Counted from the first letter of the stretch, positions 11,098 to 23,215 are shown. The stretch is DNA of 44,034 bases from Chromera velia (GCA_018398765.1 JAHBMJ010000595.1:1-44034), one strand, 5' to 3'. Notes: generated by a model from the letters alone, not told the origin. Made by a program: numbers and translations.

Positions 11098-13378
11098 CTA
11101 GTTGTCGAGGTCATCGTATGATCGCATGATCTGCAAAATGTTGTTCACAATGTCCTCGGACAGCTTCGCAAAGGGCATATCCTTCAGTTTTTCGAACGTT
11201 TCTTCAACCTTCGTGATCGACTTTCCGTACAGATCCAAACCCTCAGAGAGGACTCCCGACCATTTGCCCAAGAACGTCTCCATGAAGTCCTCAACCCGTT
11301 CCGTCGCCTCATCAAACTTGACGGTAACTCTCGCCAGAGCGTTTTGCAGACCCTTCAGCACAGTCCGCGCAGCGCTCTTCTGAGAGCCGACGGCGACCAT
11401 CTGGTTTGCGGGGGTGATCAACACAGATAGCCTCTCTCTATCGATCCCTCCGCTGCTTCTCACCTTCTCCATGCGGAGCAGTGGAAGAGTCAGCGGGTCT
11501 TTCTTCTCCTCTTCTTCTTTTCCTGCTTGCTCATTACTGAAAACTCTCGAATCAATTTCAGCGGACCCGAAGAGGACATCAGAGTCCAAAAACACGAAGC
11601 CTCCCTCCGCACGCATGCAGTCGGACAGCGAGCCCACGAATTTCTCCCGCCCCTCCTCATGTGCCCATTCCAAGAGACTTTCTACCATCCCGTGAAGCTG
11701 CACACCTGTCGAACGCACACGCTGCTCCCCCTCTCCTCTGCCATTCAGATGACCCTTGACCCCCTCCCACTGCCCAGGAGTCCACTGGTGTAAACTGCAA
11801 AGGAGGGCAAGCCCGAGATCGAGATGCTCAGAGGCCGTGAGCGTTTTGTTGGGGCTGTACGGAACTTCTTTTTGTACGCCGTTTTGTGCCGAGGCATTCA
11901 GCTCGGTCAGTTGGAGATTTCGGAGTTCAGCGACTGCACTTCCGATCTGCATGCAGGTACAGAGGGGGAGATAGGTGGCAGATAAATCGGATTTGATGAA
12001 GGGATGCTGATACAAACCTTGTCGATGCCTTCTGCGAGTAAGAGGAGGTGCACTTAAAAAAAAAATGGTGCCTTTACAGAAATGCTGACAGGGAAAAAGA
12101 GAGCCACGGGGGCAAATGAAACAATCAGACAATCGCCAAACGATCCGTTGAGAACCCATGCACGCAACCCTTTTTCCCCTCTGTGGAACGAAGTCAACTG
12201 AAGCCCTTCTCCTCAATCAATGAAAGGGACAGACTGCTGACCTCTTCAACAATTCCGTCAAAGACCGAGGCCCCGCCCAAGTCCACGTGCAGGTGTTCCT
12301 CAAATGCCAACTTCACCCTCTCGCCGCTGTGCTCACTCAGCACTGAGGCAGGGACACCGCCGGCTACAAGAACTCTCTTCACCAGGCTCCCCGGCATTTC
12401 TGCCAGCGCTCCCTTTTCAATTTCTCGCCGTGCACCCATCGACATCTGGAACCCTCCGCCGTCTGTCTTTGTTGTCTGCTTTTCTTGGAGAGATCTCATC
12501 TCCACGAGGGCATTCTGAAACTCGCGACGTCCGTGGAGGGCGCGGAGCTGAAGGAGGCCAGCAATGCGCATGTGGTCCAATTTCTTTGCTCCTTTTCCTG
12601 TCGTCGAGTGGGCCCGGGTGCCCTCTATGTGGGTCTGTGCCAGGGCCGTTTGTAGCGAGGCCAGAGAGCCTCGGCTGTTTGGGTCTTTGCTGTTGGAGCT
12701 CTGCTGCTGCTGCTGCTGGGAGGAGAGCAGGAGGAACGCAGGGAGGGCCGCATTACTGTCTTCGTGAAGCTTCAGCTGCCGGAGGGCCCTGGACCTCGGT
12801 GTCTGCAGGAAGGAGCTGGCCTCCATTCCCTCCAACTCAAGAACCACCGATGGGACGTCCCCGAGTTCAGCGTCAAAAATCGAGGCCGAGATGCCGGGAT
12901 CAGCATGATAGGCGTCGGCCATTCCTGAGTGGAGATCGTACTCCACTGCAGAGAGAAGCGCTTCATCGAAAGAAGTGGAGTCGAAGAGATCCTCTGCCGA
13001 CTCCATTGGGTGCTCGTCGAAGTCGCAAGCCTTGCCCTGAGAAAGCCGAGTCCTTAGAAAGTGAAGACTGTGGGATGAGCTCAAACATCTGCCTATGTCG
13101 TTCTTCAAGCCGAAGTTCTCGGAGTTCTTGGCGATTTTCAAGAAGGTCGGGGTGATGGGCATCTGGGGAGGCGAGGCCTTGCCCTGATGTCCGATCAATC
13201 CAGCAACGATTGTGGCCTCGCTCCCCTCAGGCATGCCATCAGAGAGCTGCCCCCCCGGGATCAGAGTGTGAAAGTCCCGGGTCGAAGTCTCTCCGTACAG
13301 AGCTACAGGGAGGGAGTTCATGAAGTACAGGTGCTCCTTCGAGGCTTCCTTCAATTTGGGAAGTTCAGGAGTCCCTAC
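11098..13378 (-). CDS. Gene A exons 11-12: helical C-terminus
   Basis: Exon 11 (13378-12242) encodes 379 mostly helical residues with a run of six Gln. Exon 12 (11946-11098) encodes about 282 residues with helical repeats such as VEETFEKLKDMPFAKL, ending DDLDN and TAG. The junction (GTCAGC donor, CATGCAG acceptor) is in phase 0. The 283-aa plus-strand ORF at 12304-13155 is antisense shadow. Confidence 0.72.
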
Positions 13379-13432
13379 CTGCACTTTCACGGGGGGGCAT
13401 CAAAGAGAAAAGGCAGACAGACGGACAGAGAG

Positions 13433-13469
<37 letters not shown>

Positions 13470-16400
13470 GTGTAACTCAAGAAGGGGGAAAGGCTGTGCT
13501 CGAGCACATCAGGAGGCGTTAAGGAGCCTCGAAGAGACGAAAGAAAAGTAGACTGAAAAGTGAGAGAGCGTCCGATAGGGTGGGGAGGTGTCAGCTTTGA
13601 TTGCCATTTGGGAGAGTCTCACATGAATGACATTTGGAACAGATCACATTGCAAGGTAAGGTGGGTGAAGAACGAAAAAACGAGAGAAAGGAAGACCGCA
13701 CTCAGAAACAAAAAAAAGTAAGGAAGCGTGAGTAGGGTAGGCAAAAAAAACCTTTCGCATTGACACCCGTCCATCCGTCTCTGTCTGCCTTTTCTGGTTC
13801 TGACCTGCACGACGGCAGCGCACTCTGCCTCTGACAGAGCGGGGTTGCCGTCGCTGTTCACCCAGGCCCCGTCCACACAGGTGATATCAAAGCCCAGGCC
13901 CTTCAGTCCGGCCTGCTTGTTCTTCAGGAACATCGCATACCTCGCCTCCCTGCATGTCACCCTCATCTTGCTCCCGCTCGCGTACTCGACTCTAGGAAGG
14001 GATGCGGGGGCTCTGTCGTAGACGTCCTGCAGCCATCAAGTCGTCCTGGCGCTTAAGCACCCACCTCCCTCTACTTAAGAGAGCACAAATGCCCATGGTA
14101 CCATGCAGAATCGAACAGTTCGCATCGCTTCGTCATTCGTTTCCTTCCCTTTATTCACACACCGAAAGATTCGATCGAAGGGGCCGGCAAAGCGTTTCCT
14201 TCCCTTTATTCACACACCGAAAGATTCGATCGAAGGGGCCAGAAAAGCGAAGACAGAAGAAAGCGTGCCACCCGGAAAACAGATTTTTTTATTTTCCTAT
14301 GTGAACGCATGCATGTCCACTTTACTTTTTTGCAATTAAGTGAACTTACTTGAGAGCTTCTTGCCTTCAGAGTGCACCTGCCGCACTGGCCCAGAGTGGG
14401 CATCTTCAGTTGATCGATCAGGCTCTTGTGCTCGCAGTCCATCAGCTGCTTCTCAAATAGACACAATTCCTCTCCGATCTGCACACAGACAATTAAGTGA
14501 GAACGAATAAAGCAAGCAACATTGACCATACAGGGCGACGCCTGTGTGCCGACAAAACAAGCATCCGCACACAGAAGTCGCGCGCTCTAGCTCAAGAGTG
14601 TAAGTGCTCGCTCGTGAGGAAAAAAAGGTGGGTACCCGGGATATGCGTTCCTGCAGCAGGTCAGTTCTCAGGGAAAAAGTGATCGTCTTGACAGCTTCCT
14701 TCGTGTCTGGCGATCAATTTCTCTTTTTCATCTCGTCCTTCAAGCTTTTTTCTCTGTCGCGCTGTTGCCTCTTCAGTCAGACAACCCCCCCTCTTTGTTC
14801 GCTAGGGTACCAGACCATCCACCTTCTCACCCACCAACAGACCGACCGGGGTTTCTGCGTAGTAGAGGTCCGAGTGCTTCTCTAGCATGTCATCTGCCAG
14901 CACGCGGACGCTGTCGGACCACCTGAGCAGGTAGAGGACGTCCTTGACGGGGTCTTCGGGGAACTTCAGGAGACGATTGAAGAACTGAAGAACATCGGCC
15001 ATCGTCTCAAAAATCGCCTCCAGCTCCTTCCCCGTATCCTTGAGGGATTCGAGACCCTGGGTGAATTCAATCGCAGAGGCCGGCACGTGGTTCATCGACT
15101 CAATCGACTTTTTCATCCTCGACATCGTCCCTGTGAAGTCGTCCACGTTCGCACGGTCAAAGAACGGTTCAAGCAGAGTGCGCAGAGAGGCTACCGACTG
15201 AACCAGCGCCGTCTGAAATTTGGACCAGCCCTCGAGGGCCTCAATCGCCCTCTCCTTGATGGGAGTCGCGAGGAGTTTCAGCTCGAATACCCGCAGGACC
15301 GTCTCGACAGAGCGCTTGATGTTGGCGGGAATTTTGCGGACCTCAAAGAACTGCTGGGAGTACGTCGTGGCTAGGTTCTCGTTCACCAGCACGATCGCGT
15401 GATCGACCTTCGCACCGAAGTCCGCCAGGATCATCTGCATTCCTCCTCGTGCGAGAAGGTCGATGAGCTTGTAGATGTCCACAAACAGCTTCTCGATCTT
15501 CATCATCCGCTTGCTCAGCATCATGGGGGCTGATTTGAGAGACTCGAAGATCGTCCGGAACACCGATGGAACCTGCGGGCACGAGAAAGATGAAAAGGGC
15601 CGCAGGCAGAGGGAGGAAGAAGCAGAGCTCACGAAAGACAGATCACCCAACACCCTGCAGGTCGGTTTGGAAAGAGAATGGAGGCCTTTACATGGGGAAC
15701 AGAAGAGAGGGGGACGCTATAGACAGAAGGAGGCGTGGGGACAGGAGGAACAAGGGAAGTAAAAGATCCGAAGAATCGAAGGAAAAACAAAATCCCACAG
15801 AGAAGCTCTCGACGGACCGTCATCATTGTCATCACAAAGCCAAGAAAGTCCTTCGACGCCATGATCGTGTCGGGAAGAAGAAACAAAAGTTCCCACGTCC
15901 CTGTCATCACCTCAACAAATTCGCCCATCTGTTCGCCGAACGGCATGTTCTCTCGCTCCCCTCCTGCTTCTGCAAGCGCATGATGTTTGTGTTGGTGCTG
16001 GTGCAGAGAGGACGACCGTACGAATCTATGCATGCCTTCCAATACCTCATTCAGTCTCCCGTGCTCCAACACGGTCAAGCTCCTGCTCTGCTGAGCGTTG
16101 GAGGAGTGCATCTCCTCCGAGTGACTGATGCTTTGCTGATCAGAGAGCGTCCTGTTCTCACTCAACTCCTCCCGACGGCCCCAGTCCAACACCCTCATCC
16201 AAAAAGCCTGAGCATCCTTCTTTGCCTGTCCAGACAGAAAGTCTCTCTCGAGCTTCGTGTACCTTCTAAGGCCGTCAGAGGAAACGGAAGAAGTGGAAAC
16301 TTCAGACAGCTCCCCTGCTCTCTCTGAAGAGCCCATCACGCTGTACGCCCCCATCTCAAGAAAACTGAACACAGCCCCCATCTTGGCCCCCATCTCGGAT

Positions 16401-19400
16401 GCATTGGACGCGGCATCAAGCTTGCCGGAGGGGTCAAAAGGCATCGTCAAGTGGTCATGGGGATGGATGGAAGAGTCATGCGATGAGCCTGCGGGACGCT
16501 TTCCCTTGTCTTCGGAGGCCGCCCTTTTCTTCTTCATGTCTTCCATCATGCTGGAAGCCTGGTCGAACAAAGCGTGGGCGGTTTCGTTGGAGTGACGGAC
16601 TGAAGAGATCCTCACAGGTTCCGCTTTCCGCCACTCATCTGCGATAGCGTCATCTTCCCTCTTCACCGCCTTCTCCTCAGTGCTTTCCAGCAACTCGGAG
16701 AGACCTAGCTGGTCCCTCATTCGTCTTTCCTGCTCTGTCTCACGCGCAAAGACAGAGGCGATCCCTTTTGCTGCGTCTGTCTGGTGTGTGTGGAGCTTCT
16801 TCATCATCTGGAGAAGCTCGCTTCCTTTGGTCTTTGAGGTCTGCATGGCGGCAGGCAGCATGGTAGCAAGAGCCTTCGAGAGCCACAGCTGAAGAGAGAG
16901 GGTGTGCTGAGAGTCGGCAGGAGTCCCCGTGGCCATCTTCCTTCTCTTCGTGGCGTGGTGACATTCCTCGGGATTCACAACCAGACAGGCGTGCGTCCTC
17001 GGAACTCCGTAGAGCTTCCCGACCGTGCCTGGCTGCTGATCGGTGTGGCGAGTCACGTGCGTTATCAGAGTGTCGCACTTAGAGTACATCACACACACCT
17101 GCATGCACAAATGAAGGTGAGGAGGAGGGATAGAGTGCGATCACGCACAGTCACAAGAGAGACTTGGACGTTTCATGATTGGGGAACGATGTTATGCAGC
17201 TATCTCTCAGGCAAATGAGAAGTCGACACTGGAAGAGCGCATGTGCATGCATGTGCGTGTGTGTGTGTGTTCGTTAATCTTCCTGCCCCCCTTTTTGCGT
17301 GTCTTTGTTTTTCTTCCAGCTTCATTTTGGTCCCAGTCTCGTCAATGTTGGTGCCTTCCTCGCTGTCTCTCTTCAGCGAGCTTTCGTGTCTTTTACTGAG
17401 GATACCGTGCACGATCACTTTACGGAGTCTGCCTACCCGTTCGATTGCCCCCCTTCCTACCTGCCCGCCCTTATTTATAAGCATGCAACCTACCTGACTC
17501 CCCCCCGAATTTCCTGTAAAGAAGAAGTTGCAGTCTGCCTTCGCTCTGCACGTCCGGGAGCACGCGGACTCGCCCATCACGTTCTGCATCGCGTCCTTGC
17601 TGACCACATTCGCGAGAGGGCAAGTGTCTCCCTTCGCAGAAATGAGCACATCAGGGGCCGTGCGGGGGTCCAAAAGATTCAAACCCGATGGCACCTGCAC
17701 GGTCTGCGCGGGGTCGGCTTGGGGCATCGATATGCCGCCCTCTAGGTTGTCCGGGATGCAGTCACAAGGGTCGACCCACAGGTCCTCTCCACTTGCGTAG
17801 TCGAAGAAACGAAACGCACCCGTGCCGCCAACCATGAGGTCCAGCTGTGCACTCCCAACTCCCTCAGGGGACTCCTCTTCTTTCTCCTCCTTTTCCTGAT
17901 TCGCTTCATCTTCGTCTGCAGGGGGGGGATACTTGGACGCAACAATGACGTCGGGGTTTGGGCAGAGACGGGGGACGAATTTGAAGTCCCAGAGGTCGCT
18001 GTGGACATCCACACTCGCACCTCCTCTGTGCTCTTTTCCTTTTCGGGTGTGCTGGCTGGATAGAGAGCTCACAGGGCTGGGCGAGGGGGAAGGAGAGGCT
18101 TGGGCTGCTGCAACTGCGGCGACATCAATATACTCCTGTGCGATGACTTTCGCAGAGTGCCCGTGGGTGCTGTCTGAGGGGAGGCACGCTAGAATTCTCC
18201 CAGAGAGCTGAAAATCACTGGTGGACTTGTCGACAAAATCGCCTCCCGGGTTTGCCTGCCTGAGGATCCACGCAAACCCCCCCTGGCTACAGACGTGCTC
18301 GAGGTCTCTCTCCGCTGTGTATGGCTCCACGTAGATGGTGTCCTCGGCCGTCATGCCGGCAGTTGCAAGCAGAGGCAGGCCTGCAAAGAGAGAAAGAACG
18401 GGAGGAAGAAGGGGATGAAACGAACAGCGGCCTGCAGGAAGGGACCGGAGGAGACCTTGTCACCTCTGCCTGCCGAAATGAGGAATCTCTCTGGCGGGTG
18501 GACAGAAGGGAACAGGAAACAAATGCATAAGCAAGGAAGTAAACACGAACAGGTCGTTGTGGAACTCAAAAAGCCAATCACGGGTAGCAAGAATGGCGAG
18601 AAACGTGAAAAAAAAAAAAGTTTGGAACAGACGGAAATGAAGGAGGACGAACCAGTTTTCAGGTCTCTCACAATCGGGCAATAAGTCCCTGACAGGCTTG
18701 CAGATCCAAACACCTCCAGTTCTCTGCAGGTGTTCTCGGACGTGCAGTCCTTCATCTTCGTCCAGACCTGAAGACAATCAGAAGAGACCTTCTTGCAGGG
18801 CGGCGAATGGTCCATTGGCTCCTCCTCCGTGCTGTTGTGAGTTCTGTACTGCACACACATGGAACCTTCCACCCCCACCAGGGCACATGTGGGCCCTTCA
18901 ACACACCACCGCATGCAGACTGCCCGTCTCTCATCCTCAGTCGACGCCTCCGCATGAGTGTCGTAACGCTCTCCGGAGGGGGTCACCCGGGACTTTCGAA
19001 CAAAGGCGTCCTGCCAGCACCAGGCGTCGGAGATTTCAAGTGAGAGGGGGGCGGAGACGATCCACTCCTCCGATGCGGCTGCAGAGTGAGACCCCCCCTT
19101 CAGTTCCAGAAGAGCGTGGGCCATGTCCCTTCCGAAAATTCGGCACTGAAGATTCACAACATACCGCCGTGCTTCAGTGTGCCACTGCAGATAGGAAAAG
19201 GAAGATGGATTGGCATAGAGGGAGACAGGTGAATTGTAAAAGAGGAGCATTTTTTTCTTTGTTCATCAGTCCACGTGTTTGGGACTTGTCTGGTCTTTCT
19301 TTTGTTTCTTTGACTTTCCAAGCAGAGAAAAGCAATCCGTACAGACAGAAGGAGTGTACGCACGCAATGACTCGAAGAAAGATATTGAAAGGGCATGACA

Positions 19401-22161
19401 ACGTGAAAGGGGGCGGCAGACAGCGAAGCGCAGGGACAGACACACCCACCATCGGCTTTATGTCTCCTATTGTTTACTCGTTTGCTTCGCGCTGTTGCCA
19501 GAGTCTCTACAGAAAGGCTAAGAGAAGCTTGCCAGCCCAACGGAACTCGAAAGATGAAATCGAATGAACAGAAAGCCAGGCAGATACCAAGTCCCACAAA
19601 GACAGACAGACAGACAGACAGACAGACCTTTGGGTTGAGGTCGTTCAGGTTCCCCTGCACGAACCCCGTGAAACCGCTGATCAGCCCCGAGTGGGCGTTC
19701 AGATCGAACAGCCGGAGGTCCGCAGTTCCGTTGGCGGATGCAAACCGCACCTCTCCCGTCTGCAGAATGGGCGGGGGAATAACGCAGATGAGGCAAAGGA
19801 GGGGCAAAACTGCGAAAAGAATACAATTTAGCTAGGCTGGGTTGGAGGAACGAGAACATGTACAGCTTTGGTGAAAGACATGGCATAAACGTGGGAAAGT
19901 CCAACACAACGATGATTGCAAAATCCGAAAAAGCGCAATGACTCAAATCAGCTGCGGTCTACAAATCAAATGAGCTCCTGCTCACAGCAAGCTCAACAAG
20001 CACCGAGCCGGTCAAGGAACAGGCGAGAGTCACAGAGTGACACACTGACTGCTTCATTCATTCATTGTTCATTCACTCACATGTATGTTGTGAGTGGTCT
20101 TCCCCGCAGCATCACCGTCGAGCCCCGGAATTCCGCAGGCAACGGTGAAGTAGGCAGGCTTGGAGGCTCTGAAGTAGGTGTTTCTGTTTTGAGGGAATTC
20201 GGAGTTCTCAGGAAGCAGCTCTCTCCCACTGGGAGGGAGCGTCTGCCCTGCCACCAGTCTGAGTGTGTTGGGAGTCGGAAGATCAGGGTAAGAGATCGCC
20301 TTCCACTTCCGGTAGCGTACCAGTAGAACGTCAATGGTGTCCTCGACTGTCTCTGCAGTCCCACCTGGAACTGTCTTGACAATGCGGGAGTACGTGGCTG
20401 TGCACCGACCGGACATGAGACTGTCCAAGGGCGTTCCAGCAGAAGCGCTTCCTGCCTCGTTGTCGGGGTCAGGGAGGTCTCCGACAGCTGCCTCTGCAGC
20501 TTCGATCCCGTCGATTCCTCCCGCTGTGCCTCCCACCTTTCTGCCCTGTGCTTTCACCTTCAACTTTCCTGTCTTCAGGGCGTCCGTGTCGATCCACGGG
20601 AGGGAGGGGGTGCAGGCAAACTTCAAACTTCCGCTCTGGTAGGAGAGACGGGTGTGGACTTCGGGTGGGTCTGCATACAGAGGGACAGAGGGAACGGAAC
20701 ACCGAGGGGGAAGTTGAAAGATCGCAGCACGGAAGAGAAGAGAATGACCAAGAGCATCACCGACAAGTGCACATGTGAGAGACACAAAAAAAATTCCACT
20801 CTTTGCGAACCCTCCGTCTTACTTCTCCTTCTAAGCTGTCAGACCGGCCATGGTCTCTCTCTCTTCCTCCATCCATCCATATCTCTGAGTAAGCATCAAT
20901 TCAAAAATCGGTACGTGAAATATGGAGGAAGCGAAGGGCATGACGGCCGACATATGACTCAACGTATCGGAAGGCGGAAAAGGGAAAAGGTCTTCTGGCA
21001 CGCACGCAGATCGTAACTCTTTGTTGATAAAGAAACAGACGGTGCAGTCAGGCACACAGACAGGCAGGCAGGCAGGCTGACTCGGGTCGTCATCCTCCAG
21101 GAACAGGGCGGCGCTACCAAAGGAGAAAGGTGCAATTCTCAGTGTTGCCGTTGCGTTGAAGGTCAGGCCCTCCTCTGTTGACTGCACCGCCATCACGGGG
21201 CAGGAGACACTCACTGCCTCCGTCTCGTTGCCAGACCTCTCCACGGTCCCGCTGATCTCTCCAGTCACCGAGTCCAGAGTCAGCCCGTAACTAGAAAGGT
21301 CACACTCTGGTGCAGGGACGTAGTGGGATGCCGTGCGGGGTTGAGGCCACAACCTCACAGAGTCTCCGAAGAGAACCTCGGCTCGCCCCATGTAGGCCCA
21401 CGCGCTGGGTGACTTTGTGCCTCCCCCACAGGCACAACAAGCCTCGTGAGCAGCCACACCGCTGGCTTCGTCCTCTCGAAACTGCTTAATCTCATTTTCC
21501 GAGAAGATCTTCGGTGTGGCGGGGCAAACCTCTGCGCATCCTCGTCCGTGTCGATCCGTCCATCCGGTGACATCGACACAGTTCAAGCACACGGAGGTCG
21601 AGGTGCAGTCGTGGGCTTCCCCATCTGCAAATTGCTGGAGGCACAAAGCTGTCAGACCGTGTTGACATTCCTTGCACGTACTGGTCTGTAGGTCAAAGTG
21701 CGCGCAACCAGTGCAGCTCTTCTTCCCGATGGGACAGCATGAGGCATCGACATTTCCCGACGACTTGGGAACGAAGAGCGCCACCGAGTCGTCTGGGCAT
21801 TGTGCGACAGTGAAGGCCTCGCTATGCGCGGAAGATCGCTGTTCAGAGGCGAGGGATGACGGGTGCTTCGCATCCGAGACTAGAGAACGGCTCCACGAGG
21901 GAGTTGGGGTTGCTCGGCATCCTTCGAACTTGTTCGCATGGGATAGAGACACTTCAGGAGAATGGGGTAGGGATGTTTGAGGGACATGTCTGCAGTCAGA
22001 ATGTAAGGCACAAGCACACACTTCTGCAAGCCCAAAATATGCGAATGGCGAGGCTCAAGCGAGCGACAGACTGACGGGTGGATTCTTGCGTGTTTCGCTG
22101 CTCCAGCGGAGACGGCGAGAGGTGCCACAAGCAAGAGCTTCACAAAAAGTGAACTGCTCAT
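11098..22161 (-). CDS. Gene A: giant secreted PAN-like/helical protein (about 2,500 aa, 12 exons)
   Basis: No single named family is recognised. Minus-strand exons are 22161-22076, 21989-21082, 20670-20081, 19759-19628, 19184-18653, 18380-17494, 17098-15818, 15572-14823, 14478-14350, 14026-13805, 13378-12242 and 11946-11098. They total 7,503 nt and all eleven junctions keep frame. The first exon is a clear signal peptide (MSSSLFVKLLLVAPLAVSAG). In order there is a Cys-rich head (residues about 60-200), a putative He_PIG/Ig-like segment (about 225-310), beta-rich sequence with PAN/Apple-like Cys clusters (about 530-1080), long helical regions (about 1090-1720), a small Cys pair module (about 1723-1840) and a helical C-terminal part with a Gln run. 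The stop is TAG at 11098-11100. Architecture suggests an extracellular or secretory-organelle protein; partners are unknown. The donor ending exon 8 could instead lie a few codons earlier. Confidence 0.77.
13436..13468. repeat. GA microsatellite
   Basis: GA repeat just upstream, on the coding strand, of the acceptor of gene A exon 11. On that strand it reads as a CT tract and may serve as the polypyrimidine tract. Confidence 0.9.
13805..14478 (-). CDS. Gene A exons 9-10: small Cys module
   Basis: Exon 9 (14478-14350, 43 codons) contains two Cys pairs (CLFEKQLMDC and CGRC). Exon 10 (14026-13805, 74 codons) contains CREARYAMFLK and ITCVDGAWVNSDGN, resembling the end of a sushi-like or other small disulphide domain. 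Both junctions are phase 0. The intron between them holds a tandem duplication. Confidence 0.65.
14138..14240. repeat. Tandem duplication, 55-bp period
   Basis: Two copies (14138-14185 and 14193-14240) of a near-identical 48-bp segment containing ATTCGATCGAA and TTCCCTTTATTCACACACCG, in the intron between gene A exons 9 and 10. No coding role is seen. Confidence 0.9.
14823..17098 (-). CDS. Gene A exons 7-8: long helical region
   Basis: Exon 7 (17098-15818) finishes the PAN-like module, then encodes about 380 mostly helical, charged residues with His-rich and Lys/Arg-rich stretches. Exon 8 (15572-14823) is almost entirely amphipathic helix (for example IFESLKSAPMMLSKRMMKIE). The pattern suggests a coiled-coil or helical-bundle segment. 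The junction is in phase 0 with a GTCCGT donor. Confidence 0.72.
17494..20670 (-). CDS. Gene A exons 3-6: beta-rich region with Cys clusters
   Basis: Exons 20670-20081, 19759-19628, 19184-18653 and 18380-17494. Exon 5 carries VCMRWCVEGPTCALVGVEG then MCVQYRT, and exon 6 ends in ACSRTCRAKADCNFFFTG, which continues across the intron into CVMYSKC of exon 7. The C-x3-C-x5/6-C-x-aromatic pattern followed by C-x2-Y-x-x-C is characteristic of PAN/Apple domains. Exon 5 uses a GTTCGT donor that is needed to keep phase, so its border is slightly less certain. Confidence 0.62.
19603..19626. repeat. CAGA tetranucleotide repeat
   Basis: About six CAGA/ACAG units directly next to the donor of gene A exon 4. 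The GTCTGT donor itself is the first repeat unit on the minus strand. Confidence 0.92.
21082..22161 (-). CDS. Gene A exons 1-2: signal peptide, Cys-rich head, He_PIG-like segment
   Basis: Exon 1 ends at a GTCAGT donor after residue 28 and joins exon 2 across an 86-nt intron. Exon 2 has a dense Cys region (CCPIGKKSCTGCAHFD, then CKECQHG and CLNCVDVTGW) that resembles EGF/furin-like Cys repeats without matching one exactly. Further on, YGLTLDSVTGEISGTVERSG fits the signature of putative Ig (He_PIG) domains, where GLTLD-x-x-TG-x-I-x-GT is typical, followed by beta-strand-like sequence. The family assignment rests on this short motif only. Confidence 0.65.
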
Positions 22162-23215
22162 GCTGGGGCTTTCGAAGAAATCCATAAATAAGTTAGACTG
22201 GTTAAGAGCAGAAAAGAGAGCGCCAGCAACCTTTGCACTTGCAAAGGCAATGATGGCAGTCGTCTGAATACGATCACAGACGACTTTAGCAAAAGGTGTC
22301 AACACTCTTGACGACCGCTGAGGATACACTTTCGCTTCTTATTTACGCCGGGAAATATTAATATTGGGTGTGAGACAACCACCGTCAGGATGTGGAGAAT
22401 CGCTTCCCCTTGTCCAGACCCGACGCTGCTTCTACGTATACATAATCTATGTGTTCTTGATATTTCTTATTTTCTTGGGGTATATCAGGAGGTCAGGGGA
22501 GTTCAGGGGTATGCATGTGATTGCATGTGGCCCGGAAAGCGAAGCTGAGAGGGCACTTTCAACAAAAATTGCACCCCCCAAGACCACACGGATGGCTGCG
22601 TCCGACGTTTACAGGAAGATCTGACGCACGCCAAGCTCGGCCCCGGAAAGACAATTCAGCTGAGGAGGCACTTTCCAAATTTAAAGCAGGGGCAACAAGA
22701 ATAAATTTCGCTTTCCGGGCCATTCGCACGGAGTGCGTCAGATGTAGGGATGGGGCGATCGACATGAGGCGACTATTGAGGCGACCGATAGTCATGCATG
22801 CATGCAGACTGCATGATCGACGCGCAACCGCGACGGCGTGTGGCCCTGGAAAGCTTGCCGGGGCCCTGCCCATCCCTGCCCACTGGCTGCAATCTGGCTG
22901 CATGGGCATGCACGGGCGCAGTGTCGATCATGCAGACAGATGGACAAACGCACGTGCACGCGAGCAAATCATCAGAAGTGGGAGTCGTATGGGAGTCGTC
23001 AAAAAAGGCTTGCGGCCATCTTCTCCATCGTTGGCAGTGAGTGAGAGGGTACGTGTAGGTTGGAGGTGCGTATATGGAAGCTCGGCATCTGCCTCCTCGA
23101 GTGCCTGTTCGTTGCTGCTCTCCTGTGTCCTAATCTGCAGATTGATTCGGACTGAGTGTCAGCCAGATCGACCCTCCACTGCTCCTTTCACATCGGCCGC
23201 AGTCCATTGTGTCAA
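22162..23215. promoter_or_regulatory. Divergent intergenic region between gene A and the START gene
   Basis: This 1,054-bp region lies between two divergently transcribed genes and so probably holds both promoters. It contains an AT-rich stretch (about 22340-22500), an inverted repeat with arms at 22529-22543 and 22707-22721, an imperfect 35-bp direct repeat (22529 and 22639), and GCATGCATGCAG-type palindromic sequence near 22794-22812. I see no unambiguous TATA or initiator element. Confidence 0.4.
22529..22721. repeat. Inverted repeat, 15-bp arms
   Basis: Left arm GGCCCGGAAAGCGAA (22529-22543) and right arm TTCGCTTTCCGGGCC (22707-22721) are perfect reverse complements. A third, partial copy (GGCCCCGGAAAG) starts at 22639. 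No target-site duplication was found next to the arms. Confidence 0.85.

Noticed and set aside
12304..13155. 283-codon plus-strand ORF
   Set aside because: Antisense shadow of gene A exon 11, composed of low-complexity Ser/Arg/Pro.
14138..14240. CRISPR-like direct repeat
   Set aside because: Only two tandem copies with a 7-bp gap, in a eukaryotic intron, so not an array.
336..22161. Genes A and B as one roughly 5,000-residue gene
   Set aside because: Gene A ends in TAG, gene B has its own ATG and hydrophobic leader, and I could not find a junction that keeps frame between them.
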